A DNA stretch of 64,000 bases from Nocardioides sp. SYSU D00065 (GTDB lineage: Bacteria; Actinomycetota; Actinomycetes; Propionibacteriales; Nocardioidaceae): NCBI RefSeq assembly GCF_017916425.1, contig NZ_JAFMSX010000003.1, forward strand, positions 310,001-374,000, given 5' to 3'. The position numbers and the translations under genes were made by a program. Shown here piece by piece: positions 8,650 to 17,756 of the stretch (within the stretch, counting starts at the first letter, position 1; every line of letters begins with the position of its first letter). The notes below the pieces were generated by a model that was not told where the DNA came from, did no database searches, and saw only the letters and a program-made list of their open reading frames with translations.

Positions 8650-9412
8650 CTCCAAGCTCTTCGGCGCCGGCGACGCGCCCGTGTGGGACCTGGCGCCGGC
8701 CAGCGAGGTGAGGCGTCGGGGGCAGCAGCGGGTCCGGCGCCGGCGAGCGGCGATCGGCGCGGCCGGCGCTGTCCTCAGCGCGCTCGTGGTCGTTCCGCTC
8801 CACGCGATCGGCTTCAACCCGCTCTCCGACCCTCCGGATCGGGCCCGCGACGTCGCCGTCGCCAGCGACCCGGCCCTGCCGGAGCCGGCCCTCGAGGACG
8901 GCTGGCTGCAAGGCGTGCCGGCCGACGTCGTGCTGGACGCCGGCATGACGGGCGGGCGGACCGAGGTGCTGCGCGGGCAGGAGGCGTCGATCGCAGTGGG
9001 CGACTGCGAAGCGGTGCGCCTGCCGACCCGGGGCTCGGTGGTGACGCAGGGCTCCCACGGCTCCGACCTCGCCGCGACGGAACGGCGCGTGCTGACCGTC
9101 TTCGAGGACGGCGCCCGCGCCGAGGATGCGTACGGCGCCCTGCGTCGGTCGATCGCACCCTGCGTGCGGCGCGGCTGGGACGCGGAGCAGATGGTGGCGG
9201 TCGAGACAGGGTCGCGCGGCTTCGTGTGGGCGTCGGTGTTCCGGCGTGCGCAGTCCGCGGGCGCGTACGTGCTCTCGGTCCAGGTCGGCAACTCGGTGCT
9301 GGTGGCGACCGGGGCGATGGAGGAAGCCGGTCCTCGGGCCGAGGTTCCGGTGCCGCGGCCGTTGCTGCAGACGGTCCGCACGCTGTGCGCCTTCGACCGC
9401 GACCCCTGTTGA
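8642..9412 (+). CDS. Membrane-anchored partner of the ECF sigma factor (candidate anti-sigma)
   Basis: This 256-aa protein has about 32 cytoplasmic residues rich in Arg, one membrane helix (about residues 33-53, AAIGAAGAVLSALVVVPLHA) and an extracytoplasmic domain containing four cysteines (in GDCEAV, IAPCVRR, LCAFD and the final C). It has no HxxxCxxC zinc anti-sigma motif. It is encoded in direct overlap with the sigma gene, the usual place for an anti-sigma factor, and its topology allows signal transfer across the membrane. The anti-sigma role is inferred from context only. Confidence 0.75.
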   Translation: MDDSKLFGAGDAPVWDLAPASEVRRRGQQRVRRRRAAIGAAGAVLSALVVVPLHAIGFNPLSDPPDRARDVAVASDPALPEPALEDGWLQGVPADVVLDAGMTGGRTEVLRGQEASIAVGDCEAVRLPTRGSVVTQGSHGSDLAATERRVLTVFEDGARAEDAYGALRRSIAPCVRRGWDAEQMVAVETGSRGFVWASVFRRAQSAGAYVLSVQVGNSVLVATGAMEEAGPRAEVPVPRPLLQTVRTLCAFDRDPC

Positions 9413-9431
9413 CGCACCCATCCCGAACGTC

Positions 9432-9459
9432 GTGAAACCCACGCCGCGCCTGGGGCGTC
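9432..9459 (+). promoter_or_regulatory. Second copy of the ECF promoter motif
   Basis: GTGAAACC (9432-9439), a 16-nt spacer and CGTC (9456-9459) repeat the motif found at 8064-8091. The spacer sequence differs, so only the two boxes are conserved. It lies 35 nt before the ATG of the secreted protein at 9495. Confidence 0.6.
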
Positions 9460-9494
9460 ACGTAGGCGTCAATCACCGCAGGAAAGGAACTGTG

Positions 9495-9917
9495 ATGTCC
9501 CAGTCCAAGCTCTCCAAGCCGCTGTCGGCACTCGTGGCCGGCTGCTTCGTCGCCGGCGGCGCCGTCGCCGTCGTGACCGGCTCGTCCTCGGCGCAGGCCG
9601 CCCCGGGTGGCGAGGCGCGTGCCGCGTCCTCGGCTGAGGCCGCACCGGCCGCCGAGGCCCGCACGCCGGCTCGACCGGCCGCGTCGGCAGGCGCCGCCTC
9701 GATGCACTCCCCGTACGTCCCGGACGTGCCGCACGTGCCGGCCGACGTGTCGCTCGCGATCACGCCCGACGGCGAGGCCCGCTACTTCGGGCGCCCCGGG
9801 TCGATCTTCAACGGACCCGCCGCCGAGGTCGACGCGACGGTCACGGAGTGGTGGGCCGACCAGATGGCCCAGGGCGTCTCGCCCGAGCGCGCGGACGAGC
9901 TGCTCGCTCGCCGCTGA
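9495..9917 (+). CDS. Small secreted protein, likely ECF target
   Basis: This 140-aa protein has a signal peptide (SKLSKPLSALVAGCFVAGGA, cleavage near AQA-AP at about residue 35), a low-complexity Ala/Glu/Arg segment (36-70) and a more conserved-looking C-terminal part containing DVPHVPADVSLAITPDGEAR, YFGRPGSIFNGPAAEVDATV and a WWADQMAQGVSPERADELL helix. It has no recognised family. A GGAAAGGAA ribosome-binding region precedes the ATG. The ECF motif upstream makes it a probable target of the adjacent sigma factor. A strong hairpin terminator follows. Confidence 0.75.
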   Translation: MSQSKLSKPLSALVAGCFVAGGAVAVVTGSSSAQAAPGGEARAASSAEAAPAAEARTPARPAASAGAASMHSPYVPDVPHVPADVSLAITPDGEARYFGRPGSIFNGPAAEVDATVTEWWADQMAQGVSPERADELLARR

Positions 9918-9938
9918 GCAGTCCCGTCCGGACGGACA

Positions 9939-9975
9939 CCGAAGGGCCCGAGGCGTCATGCCTCGGGCCCTTCGG
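9939..9975 (+). terminator. Strong hairpin terminator, probably bidirectional
   Basis: A perfect 16-bp stem (CCGAAGGGCCCGAGGC at 9939-9954 against its complement at 9960-9975) has a 5-nt loop. It lies between the secreted-protein gene and the convergent gene ending at 10066. Confidence 0.8.
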
Positions 9976-10065
9976 CTCGTTGTGGTTCGAGTTGCTGGCG
10001 TAGCACCCACGCCGGCGTGGCTGGTCCGCCGATGTCGGCCTTGTGGACGCGGTCGCCGCCCGGGC

Positions 10066-11994
10066 TCAGGACGTCCCGACGGCGATCCCCTCCACGACGA
10101 CCGGACGCTTGCTGCTCTTCACCGTGATCCGCACCTTCCCTGACCAGGGTGCCGTGAAGGCGGGCACCCGCACGATGCGGTGGCGAAGGGTCGACGGGCT
10201 CGTGAGCCGGATGGTCCGCTTGCGTCCGCCGGCCTGAAGGACAATCGTTCCACCGCGCTTCGATGTGGTGACGACCAGCGCGATCCATCGAGCGTCCCTG
10301 ACGGAGTGGCTCAAGCGCGCACCTCGTCTGGTGGCACGCGCCTCCACGCCGGCCCAGGCCTTGGCGCTCCGCTTGATCCGGAACCCCTTCTTCTTCATCT
10401 CTTTCGCGGTGTGCGGCACGGTGAAGGAGCGGGTAGCGGGCGTCGCGTCCACGTGGCCCGCACCGTCGACCGCGGCGACCGCGAACGTGTGGCTTCCAGC
10501 GGCGACCCCGCTCAGCGCAACGGCTCCCGCACCGCACGAGACGGGCTCTCCGTCCAACGTGCACCGCCACGCCTGCACGGCCTCGTCAGCCGAGTACGTC
10601 AGGCGCACCGACCGGTCCAGGACGATCCCGTCCTGCACAGGCCCGCCGGTGATCGCCGTGTCGGGTGCACGGGTGTCGGGACTTCCCGGAGCATGCGTGC
10701 CGGGGTCTTGGGTGCCGGGGTCAGTCGTGCCGGGGTCCTGGGTGCCGGGGTCTTGGGTGCCGGGGTCTTGGGTGCCGGGGTCTTGGGTGCCGGGGTCCTG
10801 TGTGCCCCCGCCGACCTGCCAGGTCCGCACCTCGGGTGTGGGGTCTGCGTTGCCGGCGCGGTCGATGCCGCGTACCTCCAGACGGTAGGTGCCGGCCGCG
10901 AGATCCGTGATCTCGAGCGGTGAGGTGCAGGTCGCCCAGGCGCCGACGTTGCCGCTGGCGGTGAGTCGACACTCGAAGGAGGCGGCGTCGTCCCCGGTGA
11001 ACGTTGCGTGCACTCCATCCGTCGTAGCGTCGAAGCCCGTGATGGTCGTCTCGGGGGGCAACGTGTCCACGCGCCACTGGATCGTGGCAGGCACCTGGTC
11101 GACGGCGTTGCCGTGACGCGCGCGAACCGACAGCCCGTGCAGACCGCTCCTGAGCCCCGTGAGGGTGGTCGTGGGTGTCGCGGAGGTGGCGCACGGCCAT
11201 TCGGCGCCGCCGTCCAGGGAACACACGTAGTCCTCGGCATGCGAGCTGGCGAAACCGAACGTCGCCGAGGTGGAGTTCGACAGCGCGCCCGGTCCGCTCA
11301 CGATCTCGGTGTCGACGATGTCGAACAGCGCGGTCCGTACGGCACTCTGGTTGAGGGACGTGTCGAACGCGCGGACGTCGATGCGGTGCTCTCCCTCGGG
11401 GAACTGGCGGAACATGCCCGGGATGCAGTGGGTCCAGCTGCCGCTCTGGTCGAACTGGCACTGCGTGGTGGCTCCATCCGTGAGCCATCTGAAGGTCGCC
11501 GTGCGCTCGATCGTCCGGTCCTGGCTCGCCTCTACGTCGCCGAGCTCGGGCGGCCGTACGTCCACGAACCGTGCCAGCGGTGCTGCCTCCACGCTGCTGA
11601 ACGCCCCGGAGTGCACACCGCACTCCACGAAGCCGTCGACTTCGCGGGTCTCGTCACATCCGGTCCAGCCGTCGAAGACCCAGTTGTCGGCCGGGATCGG
11701 GGAGGGCTCGGCGCGAAGCCACACCCACGCTTCGAACACCTCGGAGTTGCGTACCCGGGTGCACGCACGCGTGAGGTGGTGGTCCTGCTGGTCATTGAAG
11801 TTGCAGACCGTCGGTGCGTCGTCCTCGATCGTCCCCTCGACGATCCGCACAGTTCCCGCGCCCCGGACGTAGGTCGTCACCCCGACCTGCCCGGCGCTCG
11901 CGGAGCCGGCGGTGACCAGCTGAGCGCCCAGGGTGGCCAGCAGCAGGACCGTCACGGCGGTCAGCCGAGCGGCTGAGAGCATCCGAGACCTCAT
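10066..11994 (-). CDS. Secreted Ig-like repeat protein with TQDPG linker
   Basis: This 642-aa protein has a signal peptide (MRSRMLSAARLTAVTVLLLA, cleavage near residue 35) followed by several Ig-like modules of the animal-adhesion type (for example TFTGDDAASFECRLTASGNV, LEVRGIDRAGNADPTPEVRT). Each module has a Cys pair and the D/RAGN-type ending. Eight five-residue repeats (TQDPG or variants) form a flexible linker before the last Ig module, and the C-terminus is basic (KRSAKAWAGV, GGRKRTIRLTS). It is probably a cell-surface or secreted adhesin-like protein; its ligand is unknown. The ATG at 11994 overlaps the stop codon of the small frame upstream (ATGA). Confidence 0.82.
   Translation of the reverse strand: MRSRMLSAARLTAVTVLLLATLGAQLVTAGSASAGQVGVTTYVRGAGTVRIVEGTIEDDAPTVCNFNDQQDHHLTRACTRVRNSEVFEAWVWLRAEPSPIPADNWVFDGWTGCDETREVDGFVECGVHSGAFSSVEAAPLARFVDVRPPELGDVEASQDRTIERTATFRWLTDGATTQCQFDQSGSWTHCIPGMFRQFPEGEHRIDVRAFDTSLNQSAVRTALFDIVDTEIVSGPGALSNSTSATFGFASSHAEDYVCSLDGGAEWPCATSATPTTTLTGLRSGLHGLSVRARHGNAVDQVPATIQWRVDTLPPETTITGFDATTDGVHATFTGDDAASFECRLTASGNVGAWATCTSPLEITDLAAGTYRLEVRGIDRAGNADPTPEVRTWQVGGGTQDPGTQDPGTQDPGTQDPGTQDPGTTDPGTQDPGTHAPGSPDTRAPDTAITGGPVQDGIVLDRSVRLTYSADEAVQAWRCTLDGEPVSCGAGAVALSGVAAGSHTFAVAAVDGAGHVDATPATRSFTVPHTAKEMKKKGFRIKRSAKAWAGVEARATRRGARLSHSVRDARWIALVVTTSKRGGTIVLQAGGRKRTIRLTSPSTLRHRIVRVPAFTAPWSGKVRITVKSSKRPVVVEGIAVGTS
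10684..10803 (-). repeat. Eight 15-bp tandem repeats (TQDPG linker)
   Basis: Eight in-frame 15-bp units encode TQDPG five times, TTDPG, TQDPG and THAPG. The most uniform units read GCCGGGGTCTTGGGT on the plus strand. Such near-identical tandem units can change copy number by slippage without breaking the reading frame. Confidence 0.9.
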
Positions 11995-12194
11995 GCGTCC
12001 GCCCTCGCCTCGCCTACGACGGTCGTCTCGCTGGACGGCTCGTGAACCACCTGCGGGATGCCGGTCACTCCTGACACGGCTGCAGTGACGGCGGCGGACG
12101 CTACGGCGACGCCCGACGAAACGGACGTCGACACAGGCCGACCCGGAGAGGCGGCAGGGTGTCCGGGCGACACCGATGCGGATGTGAAAGTCAT
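11991..12194 (-). CDS. Possible small upstream gene coupled to the Ig-like protein
   Basis: A 67-codon frame (start ATG at 12194; an in-frame GTG start at 12233 is also possible) ends with a stop that overlaps the ATG of the next gene as ATGA. Its product is Ser/Val/Ala-rich (PVSTSVSSGVAVASAAVTAA) and ends ETTVVGEARADA. The third-position GC bias is weaker than in neighbouring genes and no family is recognised. The ATGA overlap is the main reason to list it. It may be a translated leader rather than a functional protein. Confidence 0.35.
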   Translation of the reverse strand: MTFTSASVSPGHPAASPGRPVSTSVSSGVAVASAAVTAAVSGVTGIPQVVHEPSSETTVVGEARADA

Positions 12195-12397
12195 GGGAAG
12201 ATCGTCTGGTTTCCACCAGTCCCGAGGCGTCACCCACGCTGCTGCTTGTGGCTAGCCGCCACAGCGACTCCGTCTCAACCTCTGAGGTGACTGCGCTCAG
12301 TCTTTCGGATGACGCGACCGAAGAGGAGGATCGGCGGGAGCCGAGACCACGACTCGCGCCGGGCGGGGTTGGGCGGACAGGCTGCGAAACGGCGAAA

Positions 12398-12424
12398 CCG
12401 CAGGTCAGCGTTGCTGACCTGCGG
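12398..12424 (-). terminator. Hairpin downstream of tRNA-Arg
   Basis: A perfect 12-bp stem CCGCAGGTCAGC/GCTGACCTGCGG has a GTT loop, just 3' of the minus-strand tRNA-Arg. Between 12195 and 12397 no gene could be supported. Confidence 0.7.
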
Positions 12425-12436
12425 CTTCGTGATCTG

Positions 12437-12509
12437 CGCGCCTGTAGGGATTCGAACCCCAAACCTTCTGATCCGTAGTCAGATGCTCTATCCGTTGAGC
12501 TACAGGCGC
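12437..12509 (-). tRNA. tRNA-Arg (anticodon ACG)
   Basis: A 73-nt cloverleaf has acceptor arms GCGCCTG/CAGGCGC, anticodon stem TCTGA/TCAGA with loop CTACGGA (anticodon ACG), and a T-arm loop containing GGTTCGAATCC. CCA is not encoded. Confidence 0.95.
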
Positions 12510-12679
12510 CCGTCCGGTGACGCTTGCGCGCCGCGTGGACTGGTCGAGGATAGCCGACGTACGGCGGACGGACGAAATCAGCCCCCTCGCGGAGCCGGTC
12601 GCGCCGTGGGGCCGTGCCCTATGGTGCGAAGACCCGCACACCCGGCGGCCGCGGCCGCCGCACGAGGAGAGGCAGCGTG

Positions 12680-14518
12680 ATGGCAGATCTCGAGGCAGTT
12701 CTGGACGAGGCCGGGCTGACGAACCCCCGGGTCCGGGAGTTCGTGAGGGAGTACGCCGAGCTCACCGGCGCCGAGCGGGTCGAGGTGGTCAACGCCTCCG
12801 ACGACGCCCGGCTGCTCGACGAGGCGGTGGCGGCCGGCGAGCTCGAGATGGCCGGCGAGGGCCGCTACTACTCCCGCAGCTACTACAAGGACACCGCCCG
12901 CTCGGAGGAGCGCACCGTCGTCGCCACCAGCAACGAGAGCGACCGGGGCGTCTACAACAACTGGCGCCCGGCGTCGGAGATGAAGCCGCTGCTGCACGAC
13001 AAGATGCGCGGCGCCTCCCAGGGCAAGACGATGTACGTCATCCCCTACCTGATGGCGCCGGCCGGCAACGCCCTGGCGCCCTGGGCGGCGGGCGTCGAGC
13101 TGACCGACACCCGCACCGTCGTGCTCCACATGATCCGCATGGCGCGCGTCGGCGTGCAGCACGTCAACGACCTCGAGGACCCCGACTCCTTCGTCCGCGC
13201 CGTCCACGTCACCGGCGACCTGGAGCACCTCGGGCAGGGCACCGACGACGACCAGCGCTGGTTCGTGACCGTCGCCGACGAGCGGACGATCCTGCACTTC
13301 GGCTCGTCGTACGGCGGCAACGCCCTGCTCGGGAAGATCGCCCACGGCCTGCGGCAGGGGGCGTACGACGGCTGGGCGAGCCGGAAGTTCCTCGCCGAGC
13401 AGTACATGCTCATCGGCATCCACGACAAGGAGACGGGCCGGACGTACCACGTCTGCGGTGGCTTCCCCAGCGCCTCGGGCAAGACCAACCTCGCCATGAT
13501 GGCGGCGCCCGATGCCCTCGGCGAGCGCTACCACGTCTCGTTCTACGGCGACGACATCGCGTGGCTGTGGGTCGACGAGGAGTCGGGCCGGCTGATGGGC
13601 ATGAACCCCGAGTACGGCGTGTTCGGGGTCGCCAAGGACACCAACGAGACCACCAACCCCAACGCGCTGCACTCCGTCGACGAGGGCACCCGGGCGATCT
13701 TCACCAACGTGGCGTACAACCCGACGACCGGCGAGGTGTGGTGGGAGGGCAGGACGCCGGAGCCGCCGGCCGACGTGACGGGCTGGCTCGACTGGACCGG
13801 TGCCCCGATCGCCGACCGCGAGGACGGCGACACCGCGCCCTGGGCGCACCCCAACAGCCGCTTCACCACCACCCTCGACAACGTGCCCAACATCGCGCCG
13901 GACTACGACGAGCCCGCCGGGGTGCCGATCGACGCGATCATCTTCGGTGGGCGCACCCGCGACCGCGAGCCGCTCATCCGCGCGATCACCGACCTCGCCG
14001 AGGGCGTCTACGACGGGCTGACCCTGGGCGCCGAGGCCACGTCGGCTGCGGAGGGCAAGGAGGGCCTGCTGCGCTACGACCCGATGTCGAACCGGCCGTT
14101 CATGGCCTACGGCGAGGGCGACTACGCCCGCCACTACCTCGACGTGGTGGGTGCGGCGGCGGACCAGCCGATCTTCGCCCACGTCAACTGGTTCCAGAAG
14201 GACCCGGACGACGGCCACTACCTGTGGCCGGGCTATCGCGACAACCTGCGCCCGCTGCTGTGGCTGCTGCAGCTCAAGAACGGCGAGGTGAAGGGCCGGC
14301 GCACCCCGGTCGGCATCCTGCCGACCGAGGACGAGCTCGACCTGACCGGGATGGACGTCGCGGCCGAGGACCTCGATCGCCTGCTCAGGATCGACCAGGA
14401 GCGCTGGCGCCAGGAGATGGGCTTCCGCGAGGAGCACCTGTCGCAGTTCGAGCGGATGCCCGAGGAGATCTGGGCGGCCCACCGCCGGGTCGCGGCGGGC
14501 CTCGACGAGCAGGACTGA
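12680..14518 (+). CDS. Divergent GTP-type PEP carboxykinase paralogue
   Basis: This 612-aa protein belongs to the GTP-PEPCK family along its whole length ([36 protein letters not shown] at 262-273, YGDDIAWLW, NWFQKDPDDGHYLWPG). Several residues that are invariant in active GTP-PEPCK differ. The P-loop Cys is Ser266, the metal-binding Lys position (second K of GKK) is Ile220, the metal-binding His (AEHM) is replaced in AEQYM (Gln241), and the nucleotide-pocket FGENSRVL is YRDNLRPL. The second aspartate of GDD and the NSRF arginine remain. A Shine-Dalgarno AGGAGAGG precedes the ATG. A canonical paralogue follows after 178 nt. It may have changed specificity or be inactive. Confidence 0.85.
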   Translation: MADLEAVLDEAGLTNPRVREFVREYAELTGAERVEVVNASDDARLLDEAVAAGELEMAGEGRYYSRSYYKDTARSEERTVVATSNESDRGVYNNWRPASEMKPLLHDKMRGASQGKTMYVIPYLMAPAGNALAPWAAGVELTDTRTVVLHMIRMARVGVQHVNDLEDPDSFVRAVHVTGDLEHLGQGTDDDQRWFVTVADERTILHFGSSYGGNALLGKIAHGLRQGAYDGWASRKFLAEQYMLIGIHDKETGRTYHVCGGFPSASGKTNLAMMAAPDALGERYHVSFYGDDIAWLWVDEESGRLMGMNPEYGVFGVAKDTNETTNPNALHSVDEGTRAIFTNVAYNPTTGEVWWEGRTPEPPADVTGWLDWTGAPIADREDGDTAPWAHPNSRFTTTLDNVPNIAPDYDEPAGVPIDAIIFGGRTRDREPLIRAITDLAEGVYDGLTLGAEATSAAEGKEGLLRYDPMSNRPFMAYGEGDYARHYLDVVGAAADQPIFAHVNWFQKDPDDGHYLWPGYRDNLRPLLWLLQLKNGEVKGRRTPVGILPTEDELDLTGMDVAAEDLDRLLRIDQERWRQEMGFREEHLSQFERMPEEIWAAHRRVAAGLDEQD

Positions 14519-14696
14519 CGCCGGCGTCGCACCACGTTCGGGCTCCGGCGTAATTATGCGTCCGAACTCCGAGATTCACGTCACAAGCCTGTGATCGATC
14601 CAATATGTGCCCGCATTCACACGGGCTAGCGTCCCGCGGGAGTCGCCGACAACGAGGCCGCGCGAACCACCCGCGACGAACGCTGAAGGAACGGTC

Positions 14697-16556
14697 ATGA
14701 CTGCCACCACCGACACCCACCCGACCCCTTCCACCGACCAGCCCACGACCCACGAGGGCATCCTCGCCTGGGTCGCCGAGGTCGCCGAGCTGACGCAGCC
14801 CGACTCCGTGCACTGGTGCACCGGGTCCGACGAGGAGTGGGCGCAGCTGACCGCGGCGCTGGAGGCGAGTGGCACCTTCACGCGCCTCAACCCCGAGGTC
14901 ATGCCCAACTCCTTCCATGCCGCGTCGGACCCCACCGACGTGGCGCGGGTCGAGGACCGCACCTACATCTGCTCGGTCGACGAGCGCGACGCGGGGCCCA
15001 CCAACAACTGGATGGACCCCGAGGAGATGAAGGGCATCATGCGGGGGCTCTACGCCGGCTGCATGCGCGGGCGCACCATGTACGTCATCCCGTTCGTGAT
15101 GGGCCACCTCGAGGCCGAGCAGCCGATGTTCGGCATCGAGATCACCGACTCCGCCTACGTCACCGTCTCCATGCGGGTCATGGCCCGGATGGGCACCGAC
15201 GTGCTGCGCCGCATCGAGGAGCTCGCGGACGCCGGCCAGGACCCGCGGTGGGTGCCCGCCCTGCACTCGGTCGGCATGCCGCTCGAGCCCGGCCAGGACG
15301 ACGTGGCGTGGCCGTGCAACGACACCAAGTACATCGTGCAGTTCCCCGAGGAGCGGATGATCTGGAGCTTCGGCTCCGGCTACGGCGGCAACGCGCTGCT
15401 CGGCAAGAAGTGCTACGCCCTGCGCATCGCCTCGGTGATGGCGCGCGACGAGGGCTGGCTGGCCGAGCACATGCTGATCCTCAAGCTCACCTCGCCGCAG
15501 GGCGTCACCAAGTACGTCGCCGCCGCCTTCCCGAGCGCGTGCGGCAAGACCAACCTCGCGATGCTCAAGCCGACCATCCCCGGCTGGACGGTCGAGGCCA
15601 TCGGCGACGACATCGCGTGGATGCGCATCGGCGACGACGGGCGCCTGTGGGCGGTCAACCCGGAGTTCGGCTTCTTCGGCGTCGCGCCCGGCACCAACGA
15701 GCACACCAACCCGCACGCGATGGAGACGATCCGCAAGGGCAACTCGGTCTTCACCAACGTCGCGCTCACCCCGGACGGCAACGTGTGGTGGGAGGGGCTG
15801 GAGAACACCCCGGCCGAGGCCACCAGCTGGAAGGGCGAGCGGTGGACGCCCGAGATCGCCGCGGAGACCGGTGAGCTCTCCAGCCACGCCAACAGCCGCT
15901 ACTGCACCCCGATCAAGCAGTGCTCGATCCTCGCCGACGAGTACGACGACCCGCGCGGGGTGCCGATCGACGCCATCCTGTTCGGCGGTCGCCGCAAGAC
16001 GACGATCCCGCTGGTGACCGAGGCCCGCGACTGGAACCACGGCACCTTCATGGGCGCCACCTTGTCCTCGGAGACCACCGCGGCCGCCGTCGGCGCCGTC
16101 GGGGTCGTGCGCCGCGACCCGATGGCGATGCTGCCGTTCATCGGCTACAACGCGGGCGACTACTTCGGCCACTGGATCGGCATCGGCAAGGACAACGACG
16201 CGGCCAAGCTGCCCCGCATCTTCTACGTCAACTGGTTCCGCCGCAGCGCCGACGGCGACTTCCTCTGGCCGGGCTTCGGCGAGAACAGCCGGGTGCTCAA
16301 GTGGGTCATCGAGCGCATCGACGGCCAGGCCGCGGCGGTCGAGACGCCCATCGGTCACGTGCCGGCGCCCGGCTCGCTCGACATCGAGGGCCTCGACCTC
16401 ACCGAGGAGCAGCTGGCCCAGGCCCTCGCCGTCGACGTCGAGGAGTGGAAGGCCGAGCTGCCGCAGATCGAGGAGTGGTTCGAGAAGTTCGGCGACGACC
16501 TGCCCGCCGTCCTCTGGAGCGAGCTCGACACCCTCAAGGCCCGGCTGGACGCCTGA
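14697..16556 (+). CDS. pckG: Phosphoenolpyruvate carboxykinase (GTP)
   Basis: This 619-aa enzyme interconverts oxaloacetate + GTP with PEP + CO2 + GDP (gluconeogenesis and anaplerosis, cytoplasm). All hallmark motifs are intact: [26 protein letters not shown] (metal Lys238), LAEHML (metal His258), FPSACGKTN at 278-286 with the reactive Cys282, [15 protein letters not shown] and [13 protein letters not shown]. The length is normal for the family. The AAGGAA ribosome-binding site precedes the ATG at 14697. A hairpin terminator follows at 16577. This is the enzyme expected to carry the cell's PEPCK activity. Confidence 0.96.
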   Translation: MTATTDTHPTPSTDQPTTHEGILAWVAEVAELTQPDSVHWCTGSDEEWAQLTAALEASGTFTRLNPEVMPNSFHAASDPTDVARVEDRTYICSVDERDAGPTNNWMDPEEMKGIMRGLYAGCMRGRTMYVIPFVMGHLEAEQPMFGIEITDSAYVTVSMRVMARMGTDVLRRIEELADAGQDPRWVPALHSVGMPLEPGQDDVAWPCNDTKYIVQFPEERMIWSFGSGYGGNALLGKKCYALRIASVMARDEGWLAEHMLILKLTSPQGVTKYVAAAFPSACGKTNLAMLKPTIPGWTVEAIGDDIAWMRIGDDGRLWAVNPEFGFFGVAPGTNEHTNPHAMETIRKGNSVFTNVALTPDGNVWWEGLENTPAEATSWKGERWTPEIAAETGELSSHANSRYCTPIKQCSILADEYDDPRGVPIDAILFGGRRKTTIPLVTEARDWNHGTFMGATLSSETTAAAVGAVGVVRRDPMAMLPFIGYNAGDYFGHWIGIGKDNDAAKLPRIFYVNWFRRSADGDFLWPGFGENSRVLKWVIERIDGQAAAVETPIGHVPAPGSLDIEGLDLTEEQLAQALAVDVEEWKAELPQIEEWFEKFGDDLPAVLWSELDTLKARLDA

Positions 16557-16576
16557 TCCACGCGTCTCGGAGGTGC

Positions 16577-16612
16577 TCGACCCGCTCCGCCGTACGAGGC
16601 GGGGCGGGTCGA
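16577..16612 (+). terminator. Hairpin terminator after pckG
   Basis: A 15-bp stem with one G-U pair (TCGACCCGCTCCGCC at 16577-16591 against 16598-16612) and loop GTACGA lies 20 nt downstream of the pckG stop. Confidence 0.7.
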
Positions 16613-16690
16613 TGCCGCGGCGGTGAAGCCCGCTGGGACCGTGTGGCACCATCCTCCCACTGGGTCGCGTGGGAACGTGGGAGGTGAGTC

Positions 16691-17695
16691 ATGCCCCTCG
16701 GTCAGCACGAGCGCGGCGTCTTCGAGAAGCAGGCCACGCCCCTCTATGAGGAGATCGTGACCTCCGGCGGCATCAGTGCCGCGGACGAACGCATCGCCGG
16801 CGACGGCGAGCTGCATGAGGCCTTCGAGCTCCTGGTCGACGTCGGGCTGGTCCTCAAGAGCGAGGACGGCGCATCATGGCGTGCCGTCGACCCGGCCGCC
16901 GTCCAGGCGCGGGTGGTGGCCCCTCTCGGCCAGCAGGGGGCCGAGCTGATCGCCGAGTCGGCCCACTGGGCGCAGGCCTTCAGCACGCTGTCCCACGTGT
17001 GGCGGCGCTCGCCGAGCGCGGTCGGCGGCCCCTTCGCCGAGATCCGCGGCCTGACCACCATCGGCAACTTCCTCGCCTCCCTCGTCAGCGACGCGGAGGA
17101 CGAGCTGCTGACCGCGCAGCCCCAGGACCGGCGGGGCGTCAAGCAGCTCGGCGAGGTCGGTGCGCGGGAGATCGCCGCGCTGGAGCGAGGCGTGAAGATG
17201 CGCACGCTCTACCAGCACGCGGCGCGTCGCGGCGCCGACACCCGCAAGTACGTCGCCGCGGTGACGGCCGCCGGGGCCGAGGTCCGCACCCTCGACGAGT
17301 TCTTCAACCGGCTCATCGTCGTCGACCGTCGCATCGCCATCATCCCGAGCCACGAGGGGCTGAGCGCCGCCATGGTGATCAGCGAGCCGTCGATGGTGGG
17401 CTACCTCGTCGACATGTTCGAGCGGCACTGGGAGCGGGCGCGCCCCTTCACCAGCAGCGAGACGTCGCTGATGCGCGACATCGCCGCCGAGCAGCGGGCG
17501 ATGACGATCCGGATGCTGCTGGAGGGCCGGGCCGACCCGGCCGGCGCCAAGCGGCTGGGCGTCAGCCCCCGGACGTACGCCGGCTACGTGGCCGACCTCA
17601 AGAACGAGTTCGAGGTCGAGACGCGCTTCCAGCTGGGCTACGAGATGGGCAAGCGCGGCATCTCGGGCCGCGAGACCGACGAGCCCACGCCGTAG
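16691..17695 (+). CDS. HTH transcriptional regulator (TrmB/LuxR-like layout)
   Basis: This 334-aa protein has an N-terminal winged-helix-like part (residues 5-60, including GGISAADERIAGDGELHEAF), a central part resembling the phospholipase-D-like sensor region of such regulators (KMRTLYQHAARRGADTRKYV, FFNRLIVVDRRIAIIPSHEG, then YLVDMFERHWERARPF) and a C-terminal helix-turn-helix (AKRLGVSPRTYAGYVADLKN). This layout is common in actinobacterial LuxR-type regulators of unknown signal. A GGGAGGTGAG ribosome-binding site precedes the ATG. A 16-bp hairpin follows. Confidence 0.8.
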   Translation: MPLGQHERGVFEKQATPLYEEIVTSGGISAADERIAGDGELHEAFELLVDVGLVLKSEDGASWRAVDPAAVQARVVAPLGQQGAELIAESAHWAQAFSTLSHVWRRSPSAVGGPFAEIRGLTTIGNFLASLVSDAEDELLTAQPQDRRGVKQLGEVGAREIAALERGVKMRTLYQHAARRGADTRKYVAAVTAAGAEVRTLDEFFNRLIVVDRRIAIIPSHEGLSAAMVISEPSMVGYLVDMFERHWERARPFTSSETSLMRDIAAEQRAMTIRMLLEGRADPAGAKRLGVSPRTYAGYVADLKNEFEVETRFQLGYEMGKRGISGRETDEPTP

Positions 17696-17756
17696 CGGTC
17701 GACGGTGCCGGGGACGGGTGCCGCGAGGCGGGAGAGAAAAGACGAGGGAGAAAGAC

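Noticed and set aside
16691..17695. A phospholipase D enzyme
   Set aside because: The central part resembles the PLD-like sensor but lacks paired HxK motifs, and an HTH is at the C-terminus, so a regulator is more likely.
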